A stretch of DNA of 37,430 bases from an uncultured bacterium (GTDB taxonomy: Bacteria; Bacteroidota; Bacteroidia; Bacteroidales; Bacteroidaceae): the NCBI GenBank assembly GCA_945829115.1, contig CALZTP010000014.1, positions 1-37,430 of the forward strand, read 5' to 3'. The notes under the pieces are model-generated. The model saw only the letters and a program-made list of their open reading frames with translations. It was not told the origin of the DNA and ran no database searches. Of this stretch, positions 17,675 through 26,132 are shown one piece after another. The translations under genes and the position numbers were made by a program. The first letter of the stretch is position 1. Every line of letters starts with the position of its first letter.

Positions 17675-19834
17675 TTACTTCTTTATTTCGTCTATTAATC
17701 GGTCGGCCTTTCCCCATTTCTCCATCATAAAGAGAATGTAGCGAATGTCGACACAGATACAACGAGCGAGAGTCTTGTCGAAGAAGATGCTTCCAGAGAG
17801 AGAGTCCCAGTTGCCGTCGAAGGCAAGTCCGATGAGCTGGTTGTTACCGTCAAAGACTGGTGAGCCAGAGTTTCCACCAGTGATATCGTTGTTTGTGAGG
17901 AAGCAGAGGTTCATGGTTCCCGTCTTACTGTCGGTGTATTTTCCGAAGTCGCTGGCAGAGAAGAGCGTGTGCATCACGGGTTCTGCGAAATACTCGTAGT
18001 TATAGTTCTTTCCCGCAGTCTCTTTGTTGCCCAATAACATCTTCTCGTAGAGAGACTTAGGAGCTGTGTAATAACTGGACTGCTTTCCATTGAGCACGAA
18101 GCCTCCCACCTGTCCGTAGGAAAGGCGAAGAGTGAAGTTAGCATCAGAATAGTGAGGCATGTCCATCTCCATCTGCAGCTTAGCATCGCAGAGCATACGC
18201 TCCTGCTCTTGTATCTCCGACACACCGTCCTTGATACCGTTTCTAATCGTCATCTGCACAACCAGAAGGTCCTGTCCCATCTGCACGGCAAGGTCGTTGG
18301 CGATTGTTTTCTCCACCTTTTTATTGTTGATGAAGATTTTCTCGTTAGACATGAGAGGTGAGGCGTAGAGAGCATCAACGTATTTCGTGTATCTATCGTC
18401 ACCCCCAAGGCTATCGATGGTTTTGTAGAAGTCTGGTAGGAAGTTGTTGTCAATCTGCTCACGATAGTTCTTCAGAAGAGCAGCAAGAATCTCCTTCTCG
18501 GTAGCAAGGTCCCAAGTCTCGGTATTGTCGTTGAACTGAACATACTGCTTCTTTTTCTTCTTCTCCGGACCATAGACCGTCATGCCGTTTGCCCATTGCA
18601 AAGCACGAGTGACAATCTCGTTCTTACTAATGAAAGACTCAGAGAAAATCGTTGCCGCCTTTACGAAGCGAGAGCGCTCAGCATAGAGCTTTCCAAGTTT
18701 CTCGATGTCGAGCTGTCCCTTCAGATATCCAGTGCTATCCTGGTAGGATTTTATAAGCTGCTCGTAGTTCTTCTTCATCGTGATAATACCGATGGAATCG
18801 ATACATTTGTTCATGCCGCGAGCGTTCTTCCAGTAGTTTGCTGACTGAGCGAACTTTGAGTCGTATTTGATTCTCACGCCTTCATCGGCACGCATGTGTT
18901 TTCTCATAACATCAAGAAGAACAGTGCGCACCTGATAGCGAGGAGCATTCTGACAGTCTTTCATCTCCTCGATGCCGAAGCTGGAGAGGTATCGGTTTGT
19001 GGTGCCAGGATAGCCCATGGTCATGGCGAAGCCCCCTTCCTCATATCCGTTCATGTTCACCTTTGCATACACCTCTGGATGGTAAGGCACATTCTCCTTT
19101 GAATATTCGGCAGGTCCACCCGTCTTCGGGTCGCAATAGATACGGAAGACAGAGAAGTCGCATGTCTGTCGTGGCCACATCCAGTTGTCTGTCTCGCCAC
19201 CGAATTTTCCCATAGACTTCGGAATGGTGAACACGAGACGTACATCACGGAAGTCACGGTAGGTAGTGAGATAATACTTGTTTCCTTCGTAGTACGGCTT
19301 CAGCTCAACACGCAGTGTAGAGTCTTCTTTCATAACCCTCTCCTGCTCTACGTTCTCCAAAGAGTCGAGCAACACCGATTGCTTTTCCATGCTTAGCGTG
19401 CGTATTCCGTTCTTCAGCACCTCTGTGGTATAGTCTCGCTGTGAAACCATAAAAGACACGAAGAGATTCTCGTTTGGCAGTTCCTCTTCGTAACTCTTTG
19501 ATACAAAGCCATTGAGCATATAGTCGTGCTCGGTAGTGGAATGAGAGCGAATGGCTTCAAAGCCACAGTGATGGTTTGTAAAGACGAGACCATCGGCAGA
19601 GACAACCACTCCAGAGCAATAGCCGCCGAAGTTCACCACCGCCTTTGATATGGCACTCTTGTCGTTGTAAAGACTGTTGTAAGGAAGGTGATATCCCTCC
19701 TCCACCATTTTCTCATAGACAGCTTGCGGAAGGTTAGCGATTGTCCACATTCCTTCATCTGCCTTTGTCTCTATTGACATTGTTGTCAATAGAATACTGA
19801 ATAGTAAAAATGTTTTCTTAAAGTAGGTGTGCAT
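17675..19834 (-). CDS. S46-family dipeptidyl-peptidase, DPP7-type
   Basis: This 719-residue protein has a signal peptide (cleavage near TKA/DEG, residue 25). The chymotrypsin-like triad is His89 in TNHHC, Asp226 in TCDFSVF and Ser656 in GGNSGSP. The residue 18 past the Ser, which sets P1 preference in this family, is Gly674 (FDGNW). Gly there marks DPP7 (broad or hydrophobic P1), while Arg marks DPP11 (Asp/Glu). The enzyme removes dipeptides from the N-terminus of peptides in the periplasm, a route by which non-sugar-using Bacteroidales feed on protein. It is followed directly by the NSS transporter. Oddly, the start codon and first codons (MHTYF) are encoded by a copy of the TGCACACCTA repeat motif (19821-19840). 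Confidence 0.93.
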   Translation of the reverse strand: MHTYFKKTFLLFSILLTTMSIETKADEGMWTIANLPQAVYEKMVEEGYHLPYNSLYNDKSAISKAVVNFGGYCSGVVVSADGLVFTNHHCGFEAIRSHSTTEHDYMLNGFVSKSYEEELPNENLFVSFMVSQRDYTTEVLKNGIRTLSMEKQSVLLDSLENVEQERVMKEDSTLRVELKPYYEGNKYYLTTYRDFRDVRLVFTIPKSMGKFGGETDNWMWPRQTCDFSVFRIYCDPKTGGPAEYSKENVPYHPEVYAKVNMNGYEEGGFAMTMGYPGTTNRYLSSFGIEEMKDCQNAPRYQVRTVLLDVMRKHMRADEGVRIKYDSKFAQSANYWKNARGMNKCIDSIGIITMKKNYEQLIKSYQDSTGYLKGQLDIEKLGKLYAERSRFVKAATIFSESFISKNEIVTRALQWANGMTVYGPEKKKKKQYVQFNDNTETWDLATEKEILAALLKNYREQIDNNFLPDFYKTIDSLGGDDRYTKYVDALYASPLMSNEKIFINNKKVEKTIANDLAVQMGQDLLVVQMTIRNGIKDGVSEIQEQERMLCDAKLQMEMDMPHYSDANFTLRLSYGQVGGFVLNGKQSSYYTAPKSLYEKMLLGNKETAGKNYNYEYFAEPVMHTLFSASDFGKYTDSKTGTMNLCFLTNNDITGGNSGSPVFDGNNQLIGLAFDGNWDSLSGSIFFDKTLARCICVDIRYILFMMEKWGKADRLIDEIKK

Positions 19835-19840
19835 AATTAT
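19821..19840 (-). repeat. Solo copy of the 20-bp end motif overlapping the S46 gene start
   Basis: This matches the end of the 166-bp element (8290-8309) at 19 of 20 positions. On the minus strand it contains the ATG of the S46 peptidase, so the first four codons derive from the repeat. No matching element interior is found on either side. Confidence 0.75.
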
Positions 19841-19863
19841 TATTATTGTTTTTTCTAAGAATG

Positions 19864-21027
19864 TTAAAACCCGATGGCAAACGAACTGCCAAGGGTTATG
19901 GTGCTCAGCCGTTTCAAAGCCGAAAAAGAATTCCCTGACTGTTCTTCCTGAAACGAAATCTTTCGTTTGGAAGAATCGAAGTCAGCAAATAGCTTAAGGG
20001 TATATCTGCTGCTGTATCTCCAGCCGAGATTTACTCCAAGAACGAGATCAAGTGAACAGTTCCCTTTTAGCCATGTTCCCACAAGCGCTTTTCCCCCAAA
20101 GCACCATTTCTCTGAGATGGAAAACATGGAATAAACACCAGCATCGAGAGAGACTTCCTGCAGATTAGAGACAAAGCCCTCAGACAATTCCCTTATTGGA
20201 GTGACCGAATAGCGGCACATGGCTCCAAAGCCGATATACCTATTAAAAAACAAGGCACCCTCAACGCCTCCCACAGTACTTGTGCAGAGTTCCACACTCT
20301 TCTCGCCCTCAGAATTGGAGAGAGAAAGCTGCGAGGAATGCAGTCCTCCACCCATATGCACTTCCACGAAAGACGGCTTTCCCTCGTCTGTGTTATGAAC
20401 GAAGGCTTTTCTGAGCCTCTTCTTCTTGTGAAAGAGTAAGTCAGAAAGACAATAGCCAAGCTCGGCAGAGAGCACTCCAATTCCTGCTCCCGCGAGAATA
20501 TCTCCTGCCCAATGCCTTGAATGCGTCGCACGCAAGACGCCTGTTGTGGCTGCTATTCCATATCCACCAAGCGACAGCCATGGCGAAGCCGTTTCTCCAA
20601 ACTCCTTATGAAGGATTGTGGCTGCTGTGAAGGCAATAGCGGTGTGTCCTGATGGGAAGGCATTATTATCAGACTTGTCTGGTCGGCTTTCCTCTACCGA
20701 TTTCTTCAACGCCTCCACCGTTCCTGCCATAAAGATATTCGACAACGCAAAGGAAGCAAGAAATTCAGAATTGCTTGACCTGCTCTCGATGCCTGCCAAC
20801 TTCATGCCTGCAATAACGGCATAGGGAGCAAAGCGAACATAATTCTCCACTTCACCACCATCACGAGAACCATTGCTAACCTCTGTTTCTGAGGCAAAAG
20901 GTTCTATGATGTTTTCCGAACGAGAATCAGCAATTAGACTCTCCGAGCAAGAGTTGCCAACCTCTGTCTCTGAGGCAAAGCATTCTGTGAAAGCGAGGGT
21001 GAGAGCAATAATCAGGAAATTTCTCAT
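19864..21027 (-). CDS. PAP2-family phosphatase with C-terminal barrel-like domain
   Basis: Using the ATG at 21027 gives 387 residues and a clean signal peptide (MRNFLIIALTLAFTECFA); a start at 21054 would add nine residues before it. The PAP2 motifs are complete: KX6RP at 108-116, PSGH at 125-128, and RX5HX3D at 166-176 with His172 and Asp176. PAP2 enzymes remove phosphate from lipids such as undecaprenyl-PP or lipid A. From about residue 220 onward the protein switches to alternating beta-strand-like sequence rich in aromatic and Gly residues, ending in Phe, as in outer-membrane barrels. FASETEV occurs twice (17-23 and 44-50), from an 81-nt duplication. It sits 42 nt after the S41 gene and 29 nt before the S46 gene. 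Confidence 0.85.
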   Translation of the reverse strand: MRNFLIIALTLAFTECFASETEVGNSCSESLIADSRSENIIEPFASETEVSNGSRDGGEVENYVRFAPYAVIAGMKLAGIESRSSNSEFLASFALSNIFMAGTVEALKKSVEESRPDKSDNNAFPSGHTAIAFTAATILHKEFGETASPWLSLGGYGIAATTGVLRATHSRHWAGDILAGAGIGVLSAELGYCLSDLLFHKKKRLRKAFVHNTDEGKPSFVEVHMGGGLHSSQLSLSNSEGEKSVELCTSTVGGVEGALFFNRYIGFGAMCRYSVTPIRELSEGFVSNLQEVSLDAGVYSMFSISEKWCFGGKALVGTWLKGNCSLDLVLGVNLGWRYSSRYTLKLFADFDSSKRKISFQEEQSGNSFSALKRLSTITLGSSFAIGF

Positions 21028-21069
21028 AGAGTCCCATTTTTTCCACCATGCCAAGGCTTTTTGCCAGCA

Positions 21070-22665
21070 TTAGTTGTTCTGCTTTATGACCCTCAATCCC
21101 TCTTGGAAGATTCTGTTGGAATCGTTCATCACCTCAAAGTAAGCCGACTGGTTGAAGACATCTCGAGCAATGAGCGCCTTTATCTGTCGCTTCATCTCTG
21201 GCAAGGCACGTTGCTTCTCTTCCTCGTCTTTTGGTGTTATGCCTTCCTTCTCTCCTTCCGCAAGGATATCGTCTATAAGTTCCTGAGGAACATCATACTG
21301 CTCTTTAAAAGCCGAGGCGGAAGGATATTTAGAAAGACGCTTTCGGTTCTTGTCGAAATATTTCAGCACCTTAGTGACGATGATTCCCTTTGCCACTAAC
21401 TTTGAGTGATAGCGAGTGTATTGAAGAGTGTCGAGAGGGACAAAGACATCAGGCATGATACCTCCACCACCGTAGACGGTACGGTGTTCGCGAAGGGTCT
21501 CGAATTTCAAAGAGTCAGCGAAATGTATTGAGTCACGACATGTCAGCTCACCTTTCTTAAGACGCTCGTTGATATCCATATCGTAGTCGTGCTTATCGCC
21601 TGGCTTAAACGGCTTCTGGATACAGCGACCAGTAGGGGTATAGTAATGTGCTACTGTAAGACGAATCATAGAACCGTCGGGAAGGTCTATCGGGCGTTGT
21701 ACCAAACCTTTACCGAAAGTCCTTCTGCCTACGATGACGCCTCTATCCTGATCTTGTATAGCACCAGAAAGAATCTCGGCAGCAGATGCAGAGTATTCGT
21801 TCACCAACACAACAATCTTACCGTTCTTCATACGTCCCTTGCCGTTAGCCCTTGACTCATGGCGAGGAACGGCACGCCCTGTTGTGTATACAATAAGGTC
21901 GTTGCTGTCAAGGAACTCATTTGCCACCTTTTCTGCTGCAGAGAGGTAACCTCCCCCGTTGTCTTGAAGGTCAAGAATAAGGCTGAAGGCACTTTTTTGC
22001 GAGAGTTCTGCATTTCTCGTCTTTAGGGAGTCGATGGCCTCTGCCACCTCCTGATGTGTTGTTGCACTGAAGTTTCTCAGACGGATATATCCTATTCCTG
22101 GCTCTACGAGATAAGCGGCATCAAGGCTATTAACAGGAATCTTGTCGCGAGTGATACGAAAAACTAGTGGACTTTTCTCTCCTGGTCGCTTCACTGTAAC
22201 GTCAACCTTTGTACCCTTCTTTCCTCGGAGACGTTTCATGATGTCTGTGCGAGACATCTTCACTCCGGCAATGGCAGTATCGTTGACGGCAATAATTCGG
22301 TCGCCAGCGAGGATTCCAACACGTGAGGATGGGCCGCCATTGATGGTTTGGATTACGAGGAGTGTGTCTTCAACGATATTGAACTGTACACCGATTCCCT
22401 CAAAGGTTCCTTCCAAAGGTTCTGTAAGCTCTTTTGTCTCCTTGGGAGTGGCATAGCTGGAGTGAGGGTCGAGCTTCGAGAGCATGCCACGGATGGCATC
22501 TTCCACAATTTTTTCGCCACTAACAGAATCGACATAGAGGTTCTCTATTGCCAGTTCTGCTATCTGCAGCTTTCGGAGTGGGGAGTCGGAGCCGAGATTG
22601 AGACGTATCTGACCTACGCTCACCATGCTTACTGCCCACAACACTATAAACAGTATCTTTCTCAT
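21070..22665 (-). CDS. S41-family (CtpA-like) serine peptidase
   Basis: Using the ATG at 22665 gives 531 residues with a signal peptide (MRKILFIVLWAVSMVSVGQ); a start at 22686 would add seven residues. A PDZ domain (about 85-170, with GIGVQFNI and GILAGDRIIAVND) is followed by the S41 core. The nucleophile is the Ser in SAAEILSG and the base is the Lys in TFGKGLVQ, 25 residues apart. The C-terminal helical tail covers about 130 residues. It acts in the periplasm and is paralogous to the gene at 8552-10207. It leads the minus-strand run S41, PAP2, S46, NSS. Three tandem repeats lie upstream (22725-22793), where the promoter should be, and may bear on its control. Confidence 0.93.
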   Translation of the reverse strand: MRKILFIVLWAVSMVSVGQIRLNLGSDSPLRKLQIAELAIENLYVDSVSGEKIVEDAIRGMLSKLDPHSSYATPKETKELTEPLEGTFEGIGVQFNIVEDTLLVIQTINGGPSSRVGILAGDRIIAVNDTAIAGVKMSRTDIMKRLRGKKGTKVDVTVKRPGEKSPLVFRITRDKIPVNSLDAAYLVEPGIGYIRLRNFSATTHQEVAEAIDSLKTRNAELSQKSAFSLILDLQDNGGGYLSAAEKVANEFLDSNDLIVYTTGRAVPRHESRANGKGRMKNGKIVVLVNEYSASAAEILSGAIQDQDRGVIVGRRTFGKGLVQRPIDLPDGSMIRLTVAHYYTPTGRCIQKPFKPGDKHDYDMDINERLKKGELTCRDSIHFADSLKFETLREHRTVYGGGGIMPDVFVPLDTLQYTRYHSKLVAKGIIVTKVLKYFDKNRKRLSKYPSASAFKEQYDVPQELIDDILAEGEKEGITPKDEEEKQRALPEMKRQIKALIARDVFNQSAYFEVMNDSNRIFQEGLRVIKQNN

Positions 22666-22705
22666 TCTATATTTCTTAAAGTTCAATTAAAGACGAAAAT
22701 ATTTT

Positions 22706-22719
22706 TTTGCACACCTATC
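22706..22719 (+). repeat. Solo TTTTGCACACCTA end-motif copy
   Basis: TTTTGCACACCTAT at 22706-22719 matches the right-hand end of the dispersed element, as at 43-56. It lies in the gap between the parE stop and the S41 start, next to the triple repeat. Confidence 0.55.
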
Positions 22720-22724
22720 TTTAT

Positions 22725-22793
22725 TAATTGGAATCAATCAATCCTTTTAATAATTGGAATCAATCAATCCTTTAATAATTGGAATCAATCAAT
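22725..22793. repeat. Three iteron-like tandem repeats upstream of the S41 gene
   Basis: TAATTGGAATCAATCAATCC occurs at 22725-22744 and 22751-22770, and 18 of its 20 bases recur at 22776-22793. Spacing is 26 and 25 bp. The unit contains ATTG and CAAT half-sites. It lies between the parE stop and the S41 start, so it could bind a regulator or form part of the parE 3' end. Confidence 0.85.
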
Positions 22794-22832
22794 AGAGAAG
22801 TATATAAAAAACCGTTCGTCTCACCTATTTTG

Positions 22833-24839
22833 TTATTCGTATTCCTCCTCTGGAATATCTTCTTCGATAACGAGGTTGTTGATGATGAAGTTCTGGCGCT
22901 CCGTGGTATTCTTACCCATGTAATATTCCAGGAGCCGCTGCACCTGGTCTTCCTGACGGAGAGTGACCTGCTCAAGACGAATGTCTGGACCGATGAAACC
23001 GGCAAATTCGTCAGGGTTTATCTCTCCAAGACCTTTGAAACGCGTAATCTCCGGGTCGGGACCAAGTTCTGCGATTGCCTTAACCCTTTCCTCGTCGCTA
23101 TAGCAGTATCGAGTGATATAATCCTTCTGCTTTTCGTTTCTCGTTTTCTGCTTTTCATCTTCCTGTCGAACAATCTCCTTGTTCTTTATCTTCGTGCGCT
23201 TGTTTCTCACACGAAAGAGAGGAGTTTGAAGAACGTAGACATGCCCCTTTCTCACCAGCTCTGGGAAAAACTGCAGGAAGAACGTTATTATCAGCAGGCG
23301 GATATGCATACCGTCAACATCTGCATCTGTTGCCACAATGACCTTGTTGTATCGCAGAGTGTCAAGACCATCTTCTATGTCAAGAGCAGCCTGAAGGAGG
23401 TTGAACTCCTCGTTCTCGTAGACAACCTTCTTTGTAAGACCAAAGGAGTTCAATGGTTTTCCACGCAGAGAGAAGACCGCCTGCGTGTTCACGTTACGAG
23501 ACTTTGTTATTGAACCAGAGGCAGAGTCGCCCTCGGTGATAAAGATAGAAGAGTCTTCCTTCAGCGGATTCTTAAAGTCAGAATAGTGCACACGGCAGTC
23601 GCGAAGCTTTGGGTTATGGAGGTTTGCTTTCTTTGCTCTCTCGCGAGCAAGCTTTGTGATTCCCGCCATGGCTTTTCGCTCTTTCTCTGAGGAGGTTATC
23701 TTCTCGAGAATAATGTCTGCAACATCTGTGTTCCGATGCAGGTAGTTGTCAACCTCGGTGTGTATGAAGTCACCAACATATTTGTTTATGCTGACACCCT
23801 CTGGCGACATCTGCAGAGAGCCAAGCTTTATCTTCGTCTGCGACTCAAACATCGGTTCTTCAACATTCACTGCGATGGCAGCAACAATGCCGTTACGAAT
23901 ATCGGTGAACTCGAAAGATTTCTGGAAATAGTCTTTTAGAGTCTTGGCGATATGCTCCTTGAAAGCCGACTGGTGGGTTCCGCCCTGCGTGGTGTGCTGA
24001 CCGTTGACAAAGGAGTGATACTCCTCACCATATTGGTTGGCATGAGTAAACGCAATCTCGATATCCTCTCCCTTGATGTGCACGATAGGGTAGAGAGGAG
24101 CAGAAGACATATTGTCTTTCAGAAGGTCCTGCAGACCGTTTCTCGATGCTATCCTCCTGCCGTTGTGCATAATGATGAGTCCAGAGTTTAGGTAGGTGTA
24201 GTTCCTCAGCATCTCTGCCACGATATCGTCTTGGAAACGATAGTTCGTGAAGAGTGTATTGTCTGGTTCAAAGAAGATAAACGTTCCGTTCTCCTCTTCT
24301 GTTGGGAGCGTCTCGTCTTCCTTTAGAATGCCTCGTTCAAAATACGCCCTGCGCATGATGCCATCACGAAAAGAGCGCACCTCAAAGCGTGTTGAGAGGA
24401 AATTGACTGCCTTCACACCAACACCATTCATTCCGACAGATTTCTTGAAAGCCTTAGAGTCGTATTTTCCGCCAGTGTTCAACTGTGAGACCGCCTCGAT
24501 CATCTTTCCCTGCGGAATGCCACGACCATAGTCGCGAATGGCTATCGCCCCCTGAGTTTCAGAAGGCTTTCCTTCGCCAAGGAGCGTGATGGGCGAGTCT
24601 TTCCCGAAGACGTCCACCTCTATGCGCTTTCCTGCGTTCATTCTAAATTCATCGATACTGTTGTCGATGGCTTCCTTAAGAAGCACATAGATACCGTCCT
24701 CGGCATGTGTTCCATCGCCTAATCGCCCGATATACATGCCTGGTCGGGTTCGTATGTGTTCTACGTCAGAGAGTTTTCTGATATTGTCGTCGGTATATTC
24801 TACCTGCGGCTGGTCTTGTATGTTAAGTTCGTCTGTCAT
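22833..24839 (-). CDS. parE: DNA topoisomerase IV subunit B (ParE/GyrB family)
   Basis: This 668-residue protein has the GHKL ATPase domain: EAIDNSIDE at 56-64, DYGRGIP at 103-109 and [11 protein letters not shown] from 136. The transducer domain follows, with QTK at 334-336. The TOPRIM domain has EGDSA at 436-440 and DADVDGMH at 505-512. It supplies the ATPase half of the type II enzyme that decatenates chromosomes; its partner ParC is not in the window. I favour ParE over GyrB from overall length and the absence of the GyrB-specific insert, at moderate certainty. A Lys/Glu-rich stretch at about 547-574 interrupts the usual [17 protein letters not shown] join, and another insert lies near 78-97. 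A GNAT-like gene lies 53 nt upstream on the same strand. Confidence 0.9.
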   Translation of the reverse strand: MTDELNIQDQPQVEYTDDNIRKLSDVEHIRTRPGMYIGRLGDGTHAEDGIYVLLKEAIDNSIDEFRMNAGKRIEVDVFGKDSPITLLGEGKPSETQGAIAIRDYGRGIPQGKMIEAVSQLNTGGKYDSKAFKKSVGMNGVGVKAVNFLSTRFEVRSFRDGIMRRAYFERGILKEDETLPTEEENGTFIFFEPDNTLFTNYRFQDDIVAEMLRNYTYLNSGLIIMHNGRRIASRNGLQDLLKDNMSSAPLYPIVHIKGEDIEIAFTHANQYGEEYHSFVNGQHTTQGGTHQSAFKEHIAKTLKDYFQKSFEFTDIRNGIVAAIAVNVEEPMFESQTKIKLGSLQMSPEGVSINKYVGDFIHTEVDNYLHRNTDVADIILEKITSSEKERKAMAGITKLARERAKKANLHNPKLRDCRVHYSDFKNPLKEDSSIFITEGDSASGSITKSRNVNTQAVFSLRGKPLNSFGLTKKVVYENEEFNLLQAALDIEDGLDTLRYNKVIVATDADVDGMHIRLLIITFFLQFFPELVRKGHVYVLQTPLFRVRNKRTKIKNKEIVRQEDEKQKTRNEKQKDYITRYCYSDEERVKAIAELGPDPEITRFKGLGEINPDEFAGFIGPDIRLEQVTLRQEDQVQRLLEYYMGKNTTERQNFIINNLVIEEDIPEEEYE

Positions 24840-24892
24840 GAAGTTAGGTTATTATGAGGATTGGGAGTTTCTATTCTGAGGGAAGTCAGAGG

Positions 24893-26044
24893 CTAAAGAG
24901 CTTTCTTCCAGCACACTCGACGTTTGTGGTTTTCGTGCTCAAAGGCATCCCACTGACCTTGAACGGCTTTGTTGTCTGCCATTTCCACCTGCGTCTCTGC
25001 CCATTTATAGCGGTATTTCTGATAGTAAGGAATGAGGTCGTAGAAAAGGAGCGCATTAGCACCTTTCGTGCGATATTCTGGAAGAATGCCAATGAGGAGG
25101 AGGTCGATGCCCTCTGACTTATGGAATTTCAACGCCCGGAGCACATGCCACCAGCCACAAGGGAACAATCGTCCCCGGTGACATTTTCTCAAGGCGTGAG
25201 AAAGAGAAGAGATGCTTATTCCAGCTCCAATCACCTTATGCTCTGGAGTGTTCCAATCTTCTATGAACGTCATCAGTTCCATGTCGAGCACCGGTGCGAA
25301 CATCTTCACCGTCTGGTGAATCTGCCGCTCTGTCATCTCGCTATATCCGTAAAGGTCTTTATATGTTGCGTTGATGATTTCAAAGAGCTTCTGTCCCATC
25401 TGCTCTTTTCCGAACACCTCACTTCTTTTTATCTTCCGAATATGGAGGTTGTATCTCTTCATGATCATCTCGCTAACCTTCTTGAACTTCTCGGGAATAG
25501 CATCTGGGATTTGCACAAGATATTCATTGTAGCGGTTGTCTACGTCGTAGCCGCCTAACTGTTCGAAAAGCTGTGGGTAATAGTCGTAGTTGTAGATCGT
25601 TGGCATGGTGCCAAGGCGGTCGAAGCCAAAGGTGAGCATGCCCTCTGGGTCCATATCGGTGAAGCCAAGTGGTCCAACAACATGTGTCATGCCGTGCTGC
25701 TTGCCAAACGCCTCTACGGCATCCATGAGAGCCTTCAGCACTTCAATATCGTTTATGAAGTCTATCCATCCAAAGCGAACGTTCTTCTGATTCCAACGAC
25801 TGTTGGCACGGTTGTTTATGATGGCAGCCACTCTTCCTGCGAGCGTGTTGTCTTTATAAGCAAGAAAATATTCCGCATCGCAAAATTCAAATGCAGCATT
25901 CTTGTCCTTAGAGAGCGTGTTCATCTCGTCTGCAAAAAGTGCTGGAACATCGTATGCTGATTCTGCGTAGAGGTCGTAGTGAAAGTCGATAAATGTCTTT
26001 AGGTCTTTTTTCGTGGTGACCTTCCTGATTTCAATTTTTGCCAT
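24893..26044 (-). CDS. GNAT-superfamily-like protein, conserved in Bacteroidetes
   Basis: This 383-residue soluble protein has no signal peptide. The N-terminal half begins with a beta-strand and helix typical of acyltransferases (KIEIRKVTTKKDLKTFIDFH) and contains GPLGFTDMDPEGML near residue 125. The C-terminal part has GILPEYRTKGANALLFYDLI, resembling the acetyl-CoA loop region of GNAT enzymes. I recognise it as a widespread Bacteroidetes family usually annotated as an N-acetyltransferase or hypothetical; the substrate is unknown. It precedes parE by 53 nt and may be co-transcribed with it. A -7-like element (TAACTTTG, minus strand, 26076-26083) lies about 32 nt before its ATG. Confidence 0.7.
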   Translation of the reverse strand: MAKIEIRKVTTKKDLKTFIDFHYDLYAESAYDVPALFADEMNTLSKDKNAAFEFCDAEYFLAYKDNTLAGRVAAIINNRANSRWNQKNVRFGWIDFINDIEVLKALMDAVEAFGKQHGMTHVVGPLGFTDMDPEGMLTFGFDRLGTMPTIYNYDYYPQLFEQLGGYDVDNRYNEYLVQIPDAIPEKFKKVSEMIMKRYNLHIRKIKRSEVFGKEQMGQKLFEIINATYKDLYGYSEMTERQIHQTVKMFAPVLDMELMTFIEDWNTPEHKVIGAGISISSLSHALRKCHRGRLFPCGWWHVLRALKFHKSEGIDLLLIGILPEYRTKGANALLFYDLIPYYQKYRYKWAETQVEMADNKAVQGQWDAFEHENHKRRVCWKKAL

Positions 26045-26075
26045 CTATTCTTATTTTTAATAATGTATTGACCTA

Positions 26076-26083
26076 CAAAGTTA
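26076..26083 (-). promoter_or_regulatory. Probable -7 element for the GNAT-like/parE transcript
   Basis: TAACTTTG on the minus strand matches TAnnTTTG and lies 32 nt before the ATG at 26044. No convincing -33 motif is present at the usual distance. Confidence 0.5.
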
Positions 26084-26132
26084 GAAAAAAAATATCATTA
26101 CGTGAGAGAAGGAACTGTTTTTTTACCTTTTT

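Noticed and set aside
22725..22793. Possible CRISPR array
   Set aside because: The units are 18-20 bp with 5-6-bp gaps that are nearly identical, so there are no spacers; no cas gene is present.
22779..23513. 244-residue plus-strand frame over the parE 3' end
   Set aside because: Antisense to conserved parE TOPRIM coding sequence; no support of its own.
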